Shown piece after piece: positions 13,532 through 25,400 of a stretch of DNA of 64,000 bases. This DNA is from Trichoplax adhaerens (lineage: Eukaryota > Placozoa > Uniplacotomia > Trichoplacea > Trichoplacidae). Made by a program: the position numbers and the translations under genes. The notes beneath the pieces are model-generated. The model was not told the DNA's origin. It saw nothing but the letters and a program-made list of their open reading frames with translations, and did not search any database. The DNA lies in the NCBI RefSeq assembly GCF_000150275.1, contig NW_002060956.1, positions 1,139,207 to 1,203,206 of the forward strand, given 5' to 3'. Positions within the stretch are counted from its first letter, which is position 1. Every line of letters begins with the position of its first letter.

Positions 13532-13539
13532 AAAAAAAA
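13532..13539 (-). terminator. RNA polymerase III oligo-T terminator of tRNA-Leu
   Basis: Eight consecutive A on the plus strand, read as T8 on the minus strand, 7 bases past the tRNA 3' end. This is the normal Pol III stop signal. Confidence 0.85.
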
Positions 13540-13546
13540 GAAAGAT

Positions 13547-13628
13547 TGGCAGCGGTGGGATTCGAACCCACGCCATCGAAATGACTGGTGCCTAAAACCA
13601 GCGCCTTAGACCACTCGGCCACGCTACC
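13547..13628 (-). tRNA. tRNA-Leu, anticodon UAG
   Basis: 82-base class II tRNA on the minus strand. The acceptor stem pairs GGTAGCG with CGCTGCC (one G-U pair), discriminator A. The A box reads TGGCCGAGTGG and the B box GGTTCGAATCC. The anticodon stem CTGGT/ACCAG closes a 7-base loop TTTAGGC, anticodon TAG, reading CUA leucine codons. A long variable arm, typical of leucine tRNA, lies before the T arm. No intron. CCA is not encoded. Confidence 0.97.
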
Positions 13629-13715
13629 TCATATCGTAATACCGAGGATGATTTTAGTTATTAAAATATATTACACGCCGCTACAGTAGCGTGTTCTGAG
13701 TACAAGGGACAGACG

Positions 13716-13936
13716 GAGTGATAGGACTTGTACTGTACACAGTGTACAGTACAAGAAGACAAAAGACAACTACTGTACTGTACTGTATTGTTCTTGGAAG
13801 TACTGTAGGTACTGTACAGTACTGTACACTCACTGTACAGTACACTGTTGTTGGAGAAAAAATGACTACTACTGTACACTACTGTACTGTCCTGTACAGC
13901 ACAGCGCGGCGTACAGTACTGTACAGTACTATTGTA
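13716..13936. repeat. palindromic TGTACAGTAC-rich patch
   Basis: About 220 bases dominated by overlapping copies of tactgtac, gtacagtac and acagtgtaca on both strands, with spacers of 5-25 bases. Because the core is self-complementary, long open frames appear on both strands (13718-13939 and 13661-13879); these are artefacts. Similar patches occur at 53.05 and 62.89 kb. Confidence 0.75.
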
Positions 13937-13939
13937 TAA

Positions 13940-15428
13940 AATCGAAAATTAACTGCAAGTGCTCGTCGCTCTTTATCTTATCTTACAAAAGACTATTGAT
14001 GGTATCACTTTCTTATTAACACGAGTTATTATCTATGTAATCTAGACAATATTGGTCTGAAGTCCTGTGTCGAAAATAAGAGTCATCGATTATTGCAAAG
14101 CAGAGGGCCAATCGTCGTGCGTACTGTATTACTATCTAATACAACAGTGAAAAATTAGCGAGGCCTTTGTCAATTATTAAAATTATTATTGATTATCATC
14201 ATTGAGTGAATCTCACTGACCGGCTGACATCAAGAGTGAATGAACGATCCAATATCGACCTATCTTGTCGTCCAATTGTTCGATTAAAGAGAGAAAAAAT
14301 GTCCTCCATATTTTGCAATTCAACTTTCAAGTAGGACACGGTAATAATGTAGGATAGTAAGTATGATGATGATAATTGAATGATCGATCGCCATGACAGA
14401 TACATTATTCGTACATACACTACTTGATTCTGTGATAACATGCAGTTAATTAAAGGTACAACATCAGGTAATGCATCAAATAGACATTACTAATGATTGA
14501 TTTTGATTTCCCCCCCCCCCTCACACTCCAAGATATCATATCATATCAGACTCTCGTTACGATCGACACAGTATCAGTCACCATTTGGCATACGTCAAGA
14601 CTAAAGACAGTAATGACATTCAGTCCATCGACTCCTTCTACAATCTCTTTTTTTTCCCCCATTCTTTAATACTGTAATAACCAATGGCAGAGGAGATTTT
14701 AATTAATGCTTAATGAGAAGTTCATTTTTTTGGACTGTTGTTGTAACGTCGACAAGGGCTAAAGTTGTACGATAGATTCGACGTAGTAGCATAGTATAGG
14801 AGAATATTCTTTTTAAAATAGAGACATGGAGAAGAGAGAGAAAATTGGGGATCGGATATCTTCTACAGTAATTTATAGTTGACCTTTTACTATGAAGGAA
14901 TATCATGGTTGATTTTGTAAAGCCTACCAAATCAACATGTCATACTATGACTACAAGAAAAGAACTCCATTGTTTCATACCTTAGTGGCAAATAATCCAA
15001 TAAATAGGCAATAATATTAATAAGGTACAACGTGAAGACGCCATGGATAGCCTTGACTTAATTTCATCATCATAGATAGGATAGAAAAGTAATAAATACA
15101 TAAATTACAACTTTGAATCATCAATTAGCTATCATTGATTGAATAGGACAACATAGCCAAGTCTATAAAGACAGACCAAAATATCAATTGAGTCGATGGT
15201 TACTGGTTAACTACTTTTGACTTTGTAGAGTAACATTTCTAAGGTATTTTTAATTTACCACCTAGTGAACAGAAAACAATTGTGCAATAAAAGTAGAGCC
15301 ATGGTAGTCACAAATACCAACAAAAATGATCCCGAGTTTGACTCATGGGCTTCTAAGAAAATAGTCTAGTCTAATACTGTCCGTTAGACTAGCTCATTTC
15401 CACATAACAGTATACGCTTTCATTTCTT
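13940..15428. other. intergenic, no gene seen
   Basis: No supported gene. It holds a run of 12 C at about 14510-14521 and a few stop-bounded frames (for example 14441-14199 and 14930-14703, minus) without recognisable domains. Confidence 0.4.
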
Positions 15429-15847
15429 TCAATCAATATTGGTCAAATTCTTCCATTTTGGACCTGTGTAACAGAACCCCAATCCAATTAAATACAATTG
15501 AAATACATGTATACTTTACTCTTCTATTGCTATAAGCAATAATTTACCAACCTTCAGTACTCTTCAGTCCTCCATTTAGTAGTCTATAAAGAAAGTGATG
15601 TTTCAAGCCTTCGTTTTTTAAAGCACCAATATGAAGAAGTACACCCTCGAGTAAACAGTATAGGTTATATACCGTCTCCATATTATATCGAGATTGAGAT
15701 ACGAGTATTCGCGTATGTACAATTCGATACAAAAAGAAATTGGTCGTATAACTTACTGATATATGTATTCAATACTAGTGCTGACCAATAAATTATAGCA
15801 GCTCTAGACTGCAGTGCAAGCTTCCATTCTTCCTCAATGATGCTCTT
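15429..15847 (-). CDS. candidate 3' end of an unassigned gene
   Basis: Three exon-like minus-strand segments join in phase: 15847-15731, 15675-15552 and 15463-15429 (TGA stop). They have AG acceptors and GT donors; the first intron would be only 55 bases and its acceptor (ATGGAG) is weak. The translation starts KSIIEEEWKLALQSRAAIIYW, continues LYCLLEGVLLHIGALKNEG and ends PKWKNLTNID. The open frames, mixed hydrophobic/charged composition and matching phases argue for coding, but I recognise no family. Further 5' exons should lie at higher coordinates; a possible first exon (ATG at 18034, donor GTAATC after about 45 codons) is not connected. Could be chance frames. Confidence 0.35.
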
Positions 15848-15924
15848 CTAATCAGCCTTGTTTAATGTACAGTATAAAGTTTGTTAATATTAGATATTTA
15901 GATATTGTACATTTTATATATGCG

Positions 15925-16340
15925 GTTATATTGTCACGTAATGAATAGAAAAAGTCCCTTTCAATCTTTTACTACTATCGATACTTTGCCTTATTTTTAA
16001 TGGTATTCCCAATATCAACTTTGTTTCATCTATACGACATACTAACATTGGATGTTTTTAATCTATGTATATGTACTTAATCAAATAGGTCTAGTCAATT
16101 TTTTGACTATTATTATCTTTCGCCCTTTTCCATTGATAGTGTTGTGATTAGTCTTGTTTCATACATACGATATGCCAACGTTGGATATTTTGATACTGTG
16201 CACTTAATCGAATAAGTTCCGTTAGTATTTCTCTCTCCCAAACACACTATCCTTAATTACCCTAGTTTAATCTCAAACCCTCATTTCAAACGTTGGAAAG
16301 TCAATTACGGTGTACAGACATACTCGTATATGTTACGAAT
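15925..16340. repeat. diverged tandem repeats
   Basis: Similar stretches recur: tttcatctatacgacatact then aacattggatgtttt (about 16023-16058), tttcatacatacgatatgcc then aacgttggatatttt (about 16158-16192), and a weaker third copy ending aaacgttggaaagtc (about 16288-16302). Spacing is roughly 120-135 bases. Strongly decayed. Confidence 0.5.
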
Positions 16341-18195
16341 GGAATGTATCTCGCCCATTTTCACCACTATTAATCAATCTTGTATACTTTCCCGGTAATA
16401 TAGTAGTATTTTAATCCATTTTTTCCGATCTATATCATCATAATAATTGATATACGTAAATTTCTTTGCTAGAGTAGGTCTCGTCTATTTTTAAATAAGC
16501 ATCTCGTTCTCCATGATAGCATTTAAAATAATTAGCATTGCTTAATCTATGTTTATTATAAATATTAAGCAGTAGATGGCAGAAAATAGTAAGACAAGCA
16601 TTTTAAGTATACTCGATCGCCATAAACAAAGATTCTTTTAGTTTTCTTTTTAGCCTTTTTATTTTTGATTTAATCAATTTTGAGATATGATTACAACGAT
16701 CAAGAAAAGCCAAAACTCACTTTTAATCGCTTTTGATTGAAAATAAGTAATCTTAACTACGTGTATTGGCCACATAACTCATTTATTCAACCTTAATAAG
16801 CTAAACGATTCTAGAAAAAAACTTCCTATTTCTCTACCTACTCTGACTAATAAAAATCTACATAACTACTACGGTATAATAAAAAAAAATTGTCTTCGAT
16901 TGAACTTAGTCGGCAGTAATAGATTTTATGGTATGCTAGATAGTACTTTTAAGTATCGAGAGTCATCATGGCGTAGTGTATCGGTAAATTATTTCCATCA
17001 GTTATTTCTGATAGGTCACAACTTGGCTTGCAAATACAGTTTAGGCTAAAAATATCAAAAAAGTCGATTGACTGCTTATTTCTTTCTCTCATCTCAACAG
17101 ATAAAACGCATTACTGCAATATTGAATAAATGGGTTAATTTAGTATATATCAGGTATAGTGATGAAGAATTTTACAGGCTTGTTTATGTCATGACGACGA
17201 CTACTGTACCAACCAAATATTCAAATAATAATAAGTGCTATTTAAAGAAAAAATTGACTAGGGTGAAAAGTTGAACGTGATATATCAAGAATACTTTTAA
17301 CTATCGCTCTTTGACTAGCATTCTTTCTTGATCCGTTGCAAATCTTCATCAACTGTTGTAGTAATAGATATTTGGAATAAAACACTTGAATGTAACAATT
17401 TTTAATCTTCATGTTAAAACAATACACATACTGTCGTCTACTTTAATATTGATCGTTTTCACAGAGTGAAAATAACATCATTTTTTTACAGAGCCACCGT
17501 TTATGTATTCTAGTGTCTAAAAAATAAAAACAATAGCCAGTGAAATTATATTGTGTCATATATTGGATGGTGCAGTATTGATTGATCAACCTCTATAACC
17601 AGATTATTATTCCTTACTATATCATATATCAGTTAAGGTCGAATTAAAGCCTTAATTTATACTATTTCTAATTTCTAAGAGTTCATGATGAAAAAGAAAA
17701 TAAAGTAAAATTAGCGTTGGAATAAGGATAATATTCTTATACTATTGTCGTCTAATAAAATAGATTGATGGCGATAATAGAATACTATTAAATGTATATA
17801 TATACGAGTATACTATAGTAAAATAGTGCTTCCATTTTCAGATCCATCATTGGTAAAATGCCTGTACATTGAGGATTGTTTCTCTGATGGTCTGATTACT
17901 TCTATCCTAAATTGGTTCAATTTTTTTGGATACAAATATTGGATTCTATCATTTCGACGGCTGTGGATCACATACAAATAAAGCAACGTGAGAATAAATG
18001 TGTTTTCAAGCTCTTCTCTAACGACAAAGTACATACTATAGTTTAATCTATTGGCCGTCTATAGACACAAAAGCAACAGCATCCCTAGCGGCTTCTTGCA
18101 ATTTTTCTTTTGTTACTTTGATTATCATCATTATTGTTAACTACAGTACTAATCAAGTCAATCGTGACTAAAGAGCGTTGTAACAGTAGTTACAA
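16341..18195. other. intergenic, possible unplaced exons
   Basis: No complete gene. Minus-strand frames at 17427-17242 and 18034-17813 look mildly coding; the latter starts MYFVVREELENTFIL and lies 162 bases from the plus-strand gene at 18196. They could be 5' exons of the unassigned minus-strand gene, but I could not connect them. Confidence 0.3.
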
Positions 18196-20211
18196 ATGTC
18201 ACGAGTGTTTATTTGTAGATCAATGGTTTTGGTAGTGCTAGCATCGATGTCTTTATGCGATAACATCATTGATAATATCGATATTATCTCAATCAATCAG
18301 TCCAATTGGCAGCTAAATGATACATCCTATGAACCATTTGGTAACTGTGCACTTATTAACGACAATTCAGGAAGCCAACAACTTTTATCAATATCTATTG
18401 ATCCAATTTACGATTGGGATATCATTAAAAACCATTTAAATCAATTTGAGAAAGTTCTTTCTAGATTTGATTGCCGAGACAAGAGTCAATATCGTTATTC
18501 TATGATTTGGAGATGTAGTGATTGTCAGGTAAGTTCTTATGGCAGTATATGACACTAATATAAATTTGCTTCCATTCAAAATTCTATTCAACCCGTATAG
18601 TGAACACTTAGCAATGTGATACTAACAATTTCTACATAATGGAGAGAGGCAGAAATAAATAGATCGCATAGAACCTTCATTTTTTTAAACGTGATTTTAC
18701 TATATTAAATGGATGAAAATTATAATTACGTCTTAATAAACAACCGAGCGTTACCGCATTGATTAGTATGACAGACAAATAATAAATAATTCATGATAAT
18801 GTTCAATGGCACATTTTGGAAGTCAATAAATTATAAATGTACAAAGAAGAGTCGATTAATGATCCTCCCTAACATGATTTTTATACCATGATTAAGCAAC
18901 CGTCGTTTTTCTTCTTATCAGCTATCCCTTTATTTGGCCTTTAAATCAAAAGACGTTAAAATAAACAAATGCTATAGTAATGCCTATCGAAATGATAGGG
19001 TTGATTATAATTATTGTAATACTACATGTATATTACTATACCATAATGTGAAGTAATATAACCCATAAGATAGACTCTTTTTCTAGTCCTATCCATCACT
19101 TAACGTTAGTGTAGCGATCGTAACAATAATGTAGCATCCAATCTTGTACTTTAAGACCAATATCAAGCTTGCTCATTAAATAGTTACGCTACTGTCTTCA
19201 TCAACCTACCATATCGTATATTTTAAAAAATAATACTTTTATCTCTATAACAATCAACTAGCTAGGCAATATAGTACGATTGTTTAATGTTAATAATTAA
19301 TATAATTGCATCCCACTTTCTATCGTTTAACCTAAAATTCTATCTAATATTTTAAAAATTGTATACGAAACTCCGATATTGTATAAGTAGCTTACCGTAT
19401 AATAGCTGCTTTATTTAACATTAAAGATTATTTTGATTAAAATTTATTTGCAGGCCGTATATTATATTTGGCTATATCTATCATCTACTGTTATTCAAGT
19501 CAATGGCACCATTATTAAACCATGTTTAGACGTTTGCAATAGCGTCTTGCAAAGATGTCCTTACCTTGCTGCAAGTTTACAGCACAGCTACGATGGTGAA
19601 TCGGCATTTGATTGCCCATGTGAGTTAGAGCAAATAATGGCATAATTTGATCGTATAACCAGGATATATCGATAGTTTTTCACCATAAGAGTTGTATCCA
19701 TTAACGTCTTATTAGTATCGCTTGGTTGCTCTCTATAGCGATAAACTAATTCGTATTATGCCATGTTTTATCAATTCTTTCGATCGTAAAAGGTGATACA
19801 ATGATATTACAGTAGTAATACAAAAAAACTAATGTCCATGATCCTTTTTTTACTTTTTTAACAGCTGAGAACGCGGTACAAGCACTTGGAAATAGCAGTT
19901 ATGCACTAACAAATTGTATTACATATAACCAGTCTATGCTAGATATGGAGAAAATGCAATATAATCTAACGTGTGAAGAGAACAATGTTTACATGACTAC
20001 CGATGTAACCACAATCAACAAAACGCTCCATAATAATTTTGTAACTGAAAAAGATTTTGCATCCAAATGTCATTATCGATTGAACAGAACCATGTATGAA
20101 TTATATGTAAAAACTGCTATTGTTAATAGTGCAGTTAGCATAGCAAGTTTTAGTATTAATACGGTAGTATTATCGTTTATTTATTTACTACATACTGTAC
20201 TTAGATATTAA
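18196..20211 (+). CDS. cysteine-rich signal-peptide protein, candidate FAM155/NALF homologue
   Basis: Exons 18196-18528, 19454-19619 and 19865-20211 join in phase to 281 residues. The N-terminus (MSRVFICRSMVLVVLASMSL) looks like a signal peptide. A segment of about 200 residues follows with several Asn-X-Ser/Thr sites and at least 10 cysteines, including WRCSDCQ, PCLDVCNSVLQRCPY and FDCPSEN. A hydrophobic stretch near the C-terminus (AVSIASFSINTVVLSFIYLL) should span the membrane. The CxxxCxxVxxxCP pattern with a preceding Tyr/Trp-rich segment is what I know from the FAM155 (NALF1/2, worm NLF-1) and yeast Mid1 families, extracellular partners of the NALCN and Cch1 channels. That identification is from a remembered motif only. 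Length is shorter than vertebrate NALF proteins. Alternative: an unrelated secreted cysteine-rich protein, for example frizzled-like. Confidence 0.6.
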
Positions 20212-22491
20212 CGGGACTATTTTTGATTGCTATGGCTTAATAAGTTGTCAGTAAATGCTGTAATATTGATCAAGGTAGCAACTACCATTCACTTATTAGA
20301 GAATAATAAATTTATACATTTTCAATTATGTAATTGCTTCGTGTACGTTTATGAAAGTTAGTTGACTCATAATTAGCGCCCCAATTTAGACGTAAAAAGC
20401 CGATTTGACTTTATAATAATACTGCACTCTCAGGAACAAATTCTTACCATTCTTGGTAATGAATGAATCTTGTTACAGGAGGCTTGCTGAGATTTATCCT
20501 AGATTGCCTTTATAATCTCCATCAATTAGTTTTTACAATCGTTGATACATCGTGCTTACTAGATACCTGTTTATAAAATTTTAAATGGATAGTATATTAA
20601 TTTATAAAAATTTTCAAGGTATCTTACTTAAAATTGCAAACAAGTGCTCAATGAGTACCGTACTCTAACATGGCTCTTCCTGTTCTATGTCAATAATTTA
20701 ATCTAGCACTTGATCAAACCAATATTTTTTAAAATTTGTTTTCAATCTTGCTAATTTTTTCTCACTAAATGGCATTATTCAGATAGTGATGCTTATTATC
20801 TTCGGACCAATCGATCCTTATTCTTGGGCACTCAGTGTCTAAAGAACTACAAAAAAGGATTAATTGTAGCGGTTTCGTCATGTTAAAAAATAATCTGTAA
20901 ATAAATGGACTGTGCTGTTCTTTTAGATATAGGTACTGAATACTAATTGATCATTTTTACGTTATAAATAAGTCAATTTCCAGTGCTTGATTCATTTCTA
21001 CTTAACCGATTTTTTAATGTGCATATAGACTGTTACCATCAGTACTCCGTTTATAAAAGCGATAAAATTATTCACAAATATGCTTGGTAATTTCTATTGC
21101 CATGTTTAATCGCTAGCTAGACGAAGCATTATATCAGCAATTCACTATTAACAATACTCAAGATTTCGAAGCATCTGAGTTGCGAATACTTATCTCGTAT
21201 GTTACGTAGCAAAATGAAAGTATGTATCAACATCTAAATTAGCAGCTCTTACTGGTTAAAATATTGAGTAATAAGTCTTGCGTGATGACAAAAGTCAATA
21301 CTGGCTCTTTATACATAATACATTAAGAATATAAAGCGGTATTTGAATATACTAGAGTAATATTGAACTATGTACAAATAATTACTATTTTTAAGCATTA
21401 TTCTTTCTACTCAGTGCGTAAGTATTCGTGTATTAATTGATCAATTCAGTCCAACTTTTAGTTTAAATATATACACCCAAATGGGCTTGAAATATGGAAT
21501 AAAACTGTTAGTTCTCAAGCGAAATAATGTCGAAGCTACTTTTGCTTTCATCAAATTAATCCCTATTTACAAGTACTACACGACGTCTATTAGTATTGTT
21601 TTAAAATAATGATAAAAATAATCTCTAGACAGTAAAAGTAATATCATATAACTGTCACTTATTAAATTGTACCGTATCGAAAAGTGATCTTGGGAAACTA
21701 ATATCTCATATATTTGATCATATGCATAAGATCATACACTAACGGAAACAGAGCCTCTGGAGAATAACTATATTTGACTTAGCATTTATAGGAACGCACT
21801 ATTTTATACATTATGCAACGTCTCTTAAATGGTACTGGAAAGATAATTTTCTGTGGTTTACATTCTACGGTTTCTGGCCTGGTATGCTGGTTGTGAGTTA
21901 GTGGTACAAAATGCAAAACTGCGATAACCTTTTAAAAAATTCTAATATGAGGTTTATGAAGTACATGAGCATAAATACATTAACAAATCTCCTAAACGTA
22001 GGAATAAGAATTATACGTTTTATTCAAGAAATACAATAGCAGCAAGACTAATGACATTTAAAAGTAAGTAACTCAACAGATAGATGCATCAACATTTTAT
22101 TAAAGTAATGATTCTAAAATTCAATCAATCGAACCCTAAACAAATTGAAATAATTTCCTTTTACTGGCAATTACTAATTTTTTTTAATAAATAATTAATT
22201 TCAACTAAACTAGTCAGGGTTATCTGCAATTTTAACAAGGTACTAGTGGTTGAATATGGGTAGAAAAAGAATCTAGTGATTGACATCTCTAGACCAACTT
22301 TACGACGTCATGATATTTTCATCATTTTGTGTGGAACCTATTGTAATATTTATCGCCTATTTATATTTAGATCTAGACCAGAACTAAAGTTGCATTTTTA
22401 AATAGAAAATGCCTATAGAAGTAATCATAAAAATTTTGTTCTTTCTTGTAGTTTTACGCACAAAACATTGAATACATTTCCACGTCCATCA
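20212..22491. other. intergenic, no gene seen
   Basis: AT-rich spacer of 2.3 kb between the NALF-like gene and the end of the minus-strand collagen IV gene. I found no exon-like frame with splice context and no RNA gene. Confidence 0.45.
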
Positions 22492-25400
22492 TTAATTTCC
22501 AAATGTTGATTTTTTGCAAACTATACACCTACTGATCTCAGAACTAGTCGCTGATGCACTTAATACTTGTTGAGTTGGAGGATCGAATTGCTGACTTGCG
22601 TTAATGGCTTTCATCCAAAAACTTAGCCCTCCAACGGTGTTAATACAAGTTCCTCTAGAGTTACATTCGATGAAGGGTTGTGATCTAAAGTTACGTAAGC
22701 AAGAGCCAGGGGATTGTAATTGTTGGCCGGAACCTTGATTTCCAGTGCCAGTTTGCTAAAGTAAGTTTTATAAGATAACATTGGTTAATGCTAGAATATA
22801 CCTAAATGTTTCATACATGTTCAAATAGTAAATCTCTATCTTGAATATCATCGAAAACGCCATAATTTTTGATTAGGATAAGAGAAAATATTTATTACAC
22901 ATTCTGAGAATCTTTGTAACATCACATATTACAAGCTATCATTTATTCATTTATTCATAAATTATAATTTCATTTTTCAAGCTTATTAAGCTACTATAAA
23001 TCCCAAAAATACTTCTTATCCAAAAATGATTTCTAATGACTAGCAACTGTATTATACCAGGTCAGATATTATAAAAATAACAAATAATGCCTTACTGTAT
23101 AAGTGTATAAAGTGATTTATAGCTTAGAAGAATGTACATTGCACAGTATTATATCTTTTATCAAGGATATGAAATTAGTTAAGAAATTATTAAGACTTCG
23201 CAATTTATGCTGAACGTATAACAACTGTTTACTACAAGGTCTATTCAGCTGTACCCATAGTCATGACCAAAGTAATCAAATTGCTTACCATAATGTAGCT
23301 GTACCCTTCCCATAACTGCTGCCATCCATTTGGACAGCTTGGAGCGGTACTAGTTTGACTATGGAATGCAGCAACTGGAGCGTTAGCTTCACAAACAGAG
23401 CATCTGTATTTATAAAGAATTAAAAATATTTTTAGAAGCCATTATTTACACTATAAAACTACGCTATCAGTATTGATTACCGTCCAATGTAAGGGGCTAT
23501 GTTGGATCCAGAGATGGGTACATAAGATGGAGCAAGAGATGCAGATAACCAATAACTGACGCCCAATCTCGTCGCAATATCGCAGCGTTGATTTAATGAG
23601 CAAAACATATATGGCAATGTAGTAAATCGCTCTAGACAAGAACTACTACGGCCAAGATCTTGACCTATAGTCTGCCCATTACCTTCCACAAAGAGTAAGC
23701 TATAACCAGACCAAAGTGTGGTAAAAGGGCTGGGACATTGAGGAACTGTTGTACTTTGGCTATGTATAGCCATAACATCACCGATTTGATTATCTCCAGG
23801 TTGTCCACGGCCACCAGGATCCCCTCGTCGACCGCGATTACCTTTTTCACCCTTTTCGCCTGTTGTACCAATCTGCCCTTTATCACCTTTGGGGCCATCA
23901 TTACCAGGAGGACCTTGCGGTCCTACTTCGCCCTTTGGGCCAAGATCACCTTTAGAGCCATTAAATCCACGAGGGCCAATAGGTCCAACATCTCCCTTTA
24001 TTCCTGTATTTCCCTTATCACCTTTTATGCCTGGGCTGCCTTTTTCTCCTTGTTCGAGCACAAATACCGAGCCAGTTTCATTCATATAATACGATAATCC
24101 TCTTAAACCTCGTTGACCTTATTAACAGAAATAGGTACATTTATGGAGAAGTTATTGCTGCATTTGAACGATAGCTATAGTTATAATAACATTTTGAACT
24201 AGTAATCAATTCTAGACTATAAAATTGATTGCTAATAATGAGATATGACCGTAATACTCCATTTAAACCTTTTTCTCCTTTTTCTCCTTGCAATCCAATG
24301 TCTCCTTTTGCCCCTGTATCGCCCTTAGAACCGTTAAACCCAGGAGGACCCGGGTCGCCTTGAATACCAATCTGGCCTTTCTCTCCTCGATCTCCTTTAG
24401 TTCCATTAACACCTTGAATGTGATAAAGGAAAGTGAAAATTGCTTATAATCATGGTAATTTAGTACATTCTTGCAGTTTAAATATCTTTAATAAGTACTG
24501 CACTGGTAACGCAAAATTTACTTTCAAACGTCTAAGATAGGTTACCTTGAAAGCCAATTGGTCCTTTATCGCCTTTTGGCCCTGGATTAGTTCCATCGCG
24601 ACCGTTAAGTCCAGGTACACCTTTCTCTCCTTTCATTCCATAGAGACCTTCTTCTCCTTTATCACCTTTCGGACCATCGAACCCTTTTATGAATACGTAA
24701 ATGAAAGCAAATTATCGAAAACGTAAATTTCTTCATTAAATTTCAAAATATTCCAAATGATCAATTAACTTGTAGTACACACATAGTTTTCTTATCAAGT
24801 ATCAATAATTGCAGTATTCATTTAAAATCTTTTTAATTTATCATTTTAAAAGTTTGTAGAGAGGTATTGCGAAACGAAAATTCCCTCTTGAACCTTACTG
24901 GCATTCGGTGTGCTAATTGTTTATATGCGCGCGATTTTATCACATTGATATTTATCGTAGTGTTAAATTCTCACCCTGATAATACTAGAAGTTATTAACG
25001 CAAAATTTCTATTAGTTTATCATTTTAGATTATCATGGATGATAGCTCAATTTTAATTCCTATCTGGTACTCCATAATAGTTCTTGAACTGCCTGTAGCA
25101 TTTTATCATATTGGCATCTATTTTTACAATTACTATTAAATATCAGTAGATTTTACCTTAAATCTAGTTAGTTTATCGTCTTATGAGACTGCCGTAAAAT
25201 GAAATGTAGCCCTTCAAATCTTATCTGTATTCCATCATCGACTATCAGTAACTATGGGTGTAATTTGTATTCCTAACTCAATATCAACAATTATGGCCTA
25301 TAGTATTGATTAATTGAAGAATTACCAATTTATTATTCAAAGAAATTGATGATAGAGTACCAATATTGGCGATACGTATTTTAATACCCTTGGGTCATAT

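Noticed and set aside
13661-13939. Overlapping frames on both strands with Tyr/Cys/Ser-rich translation
   Set aside because: Product of the palindromic TGTACAGTAC repeats, which are open on both strands by composition.
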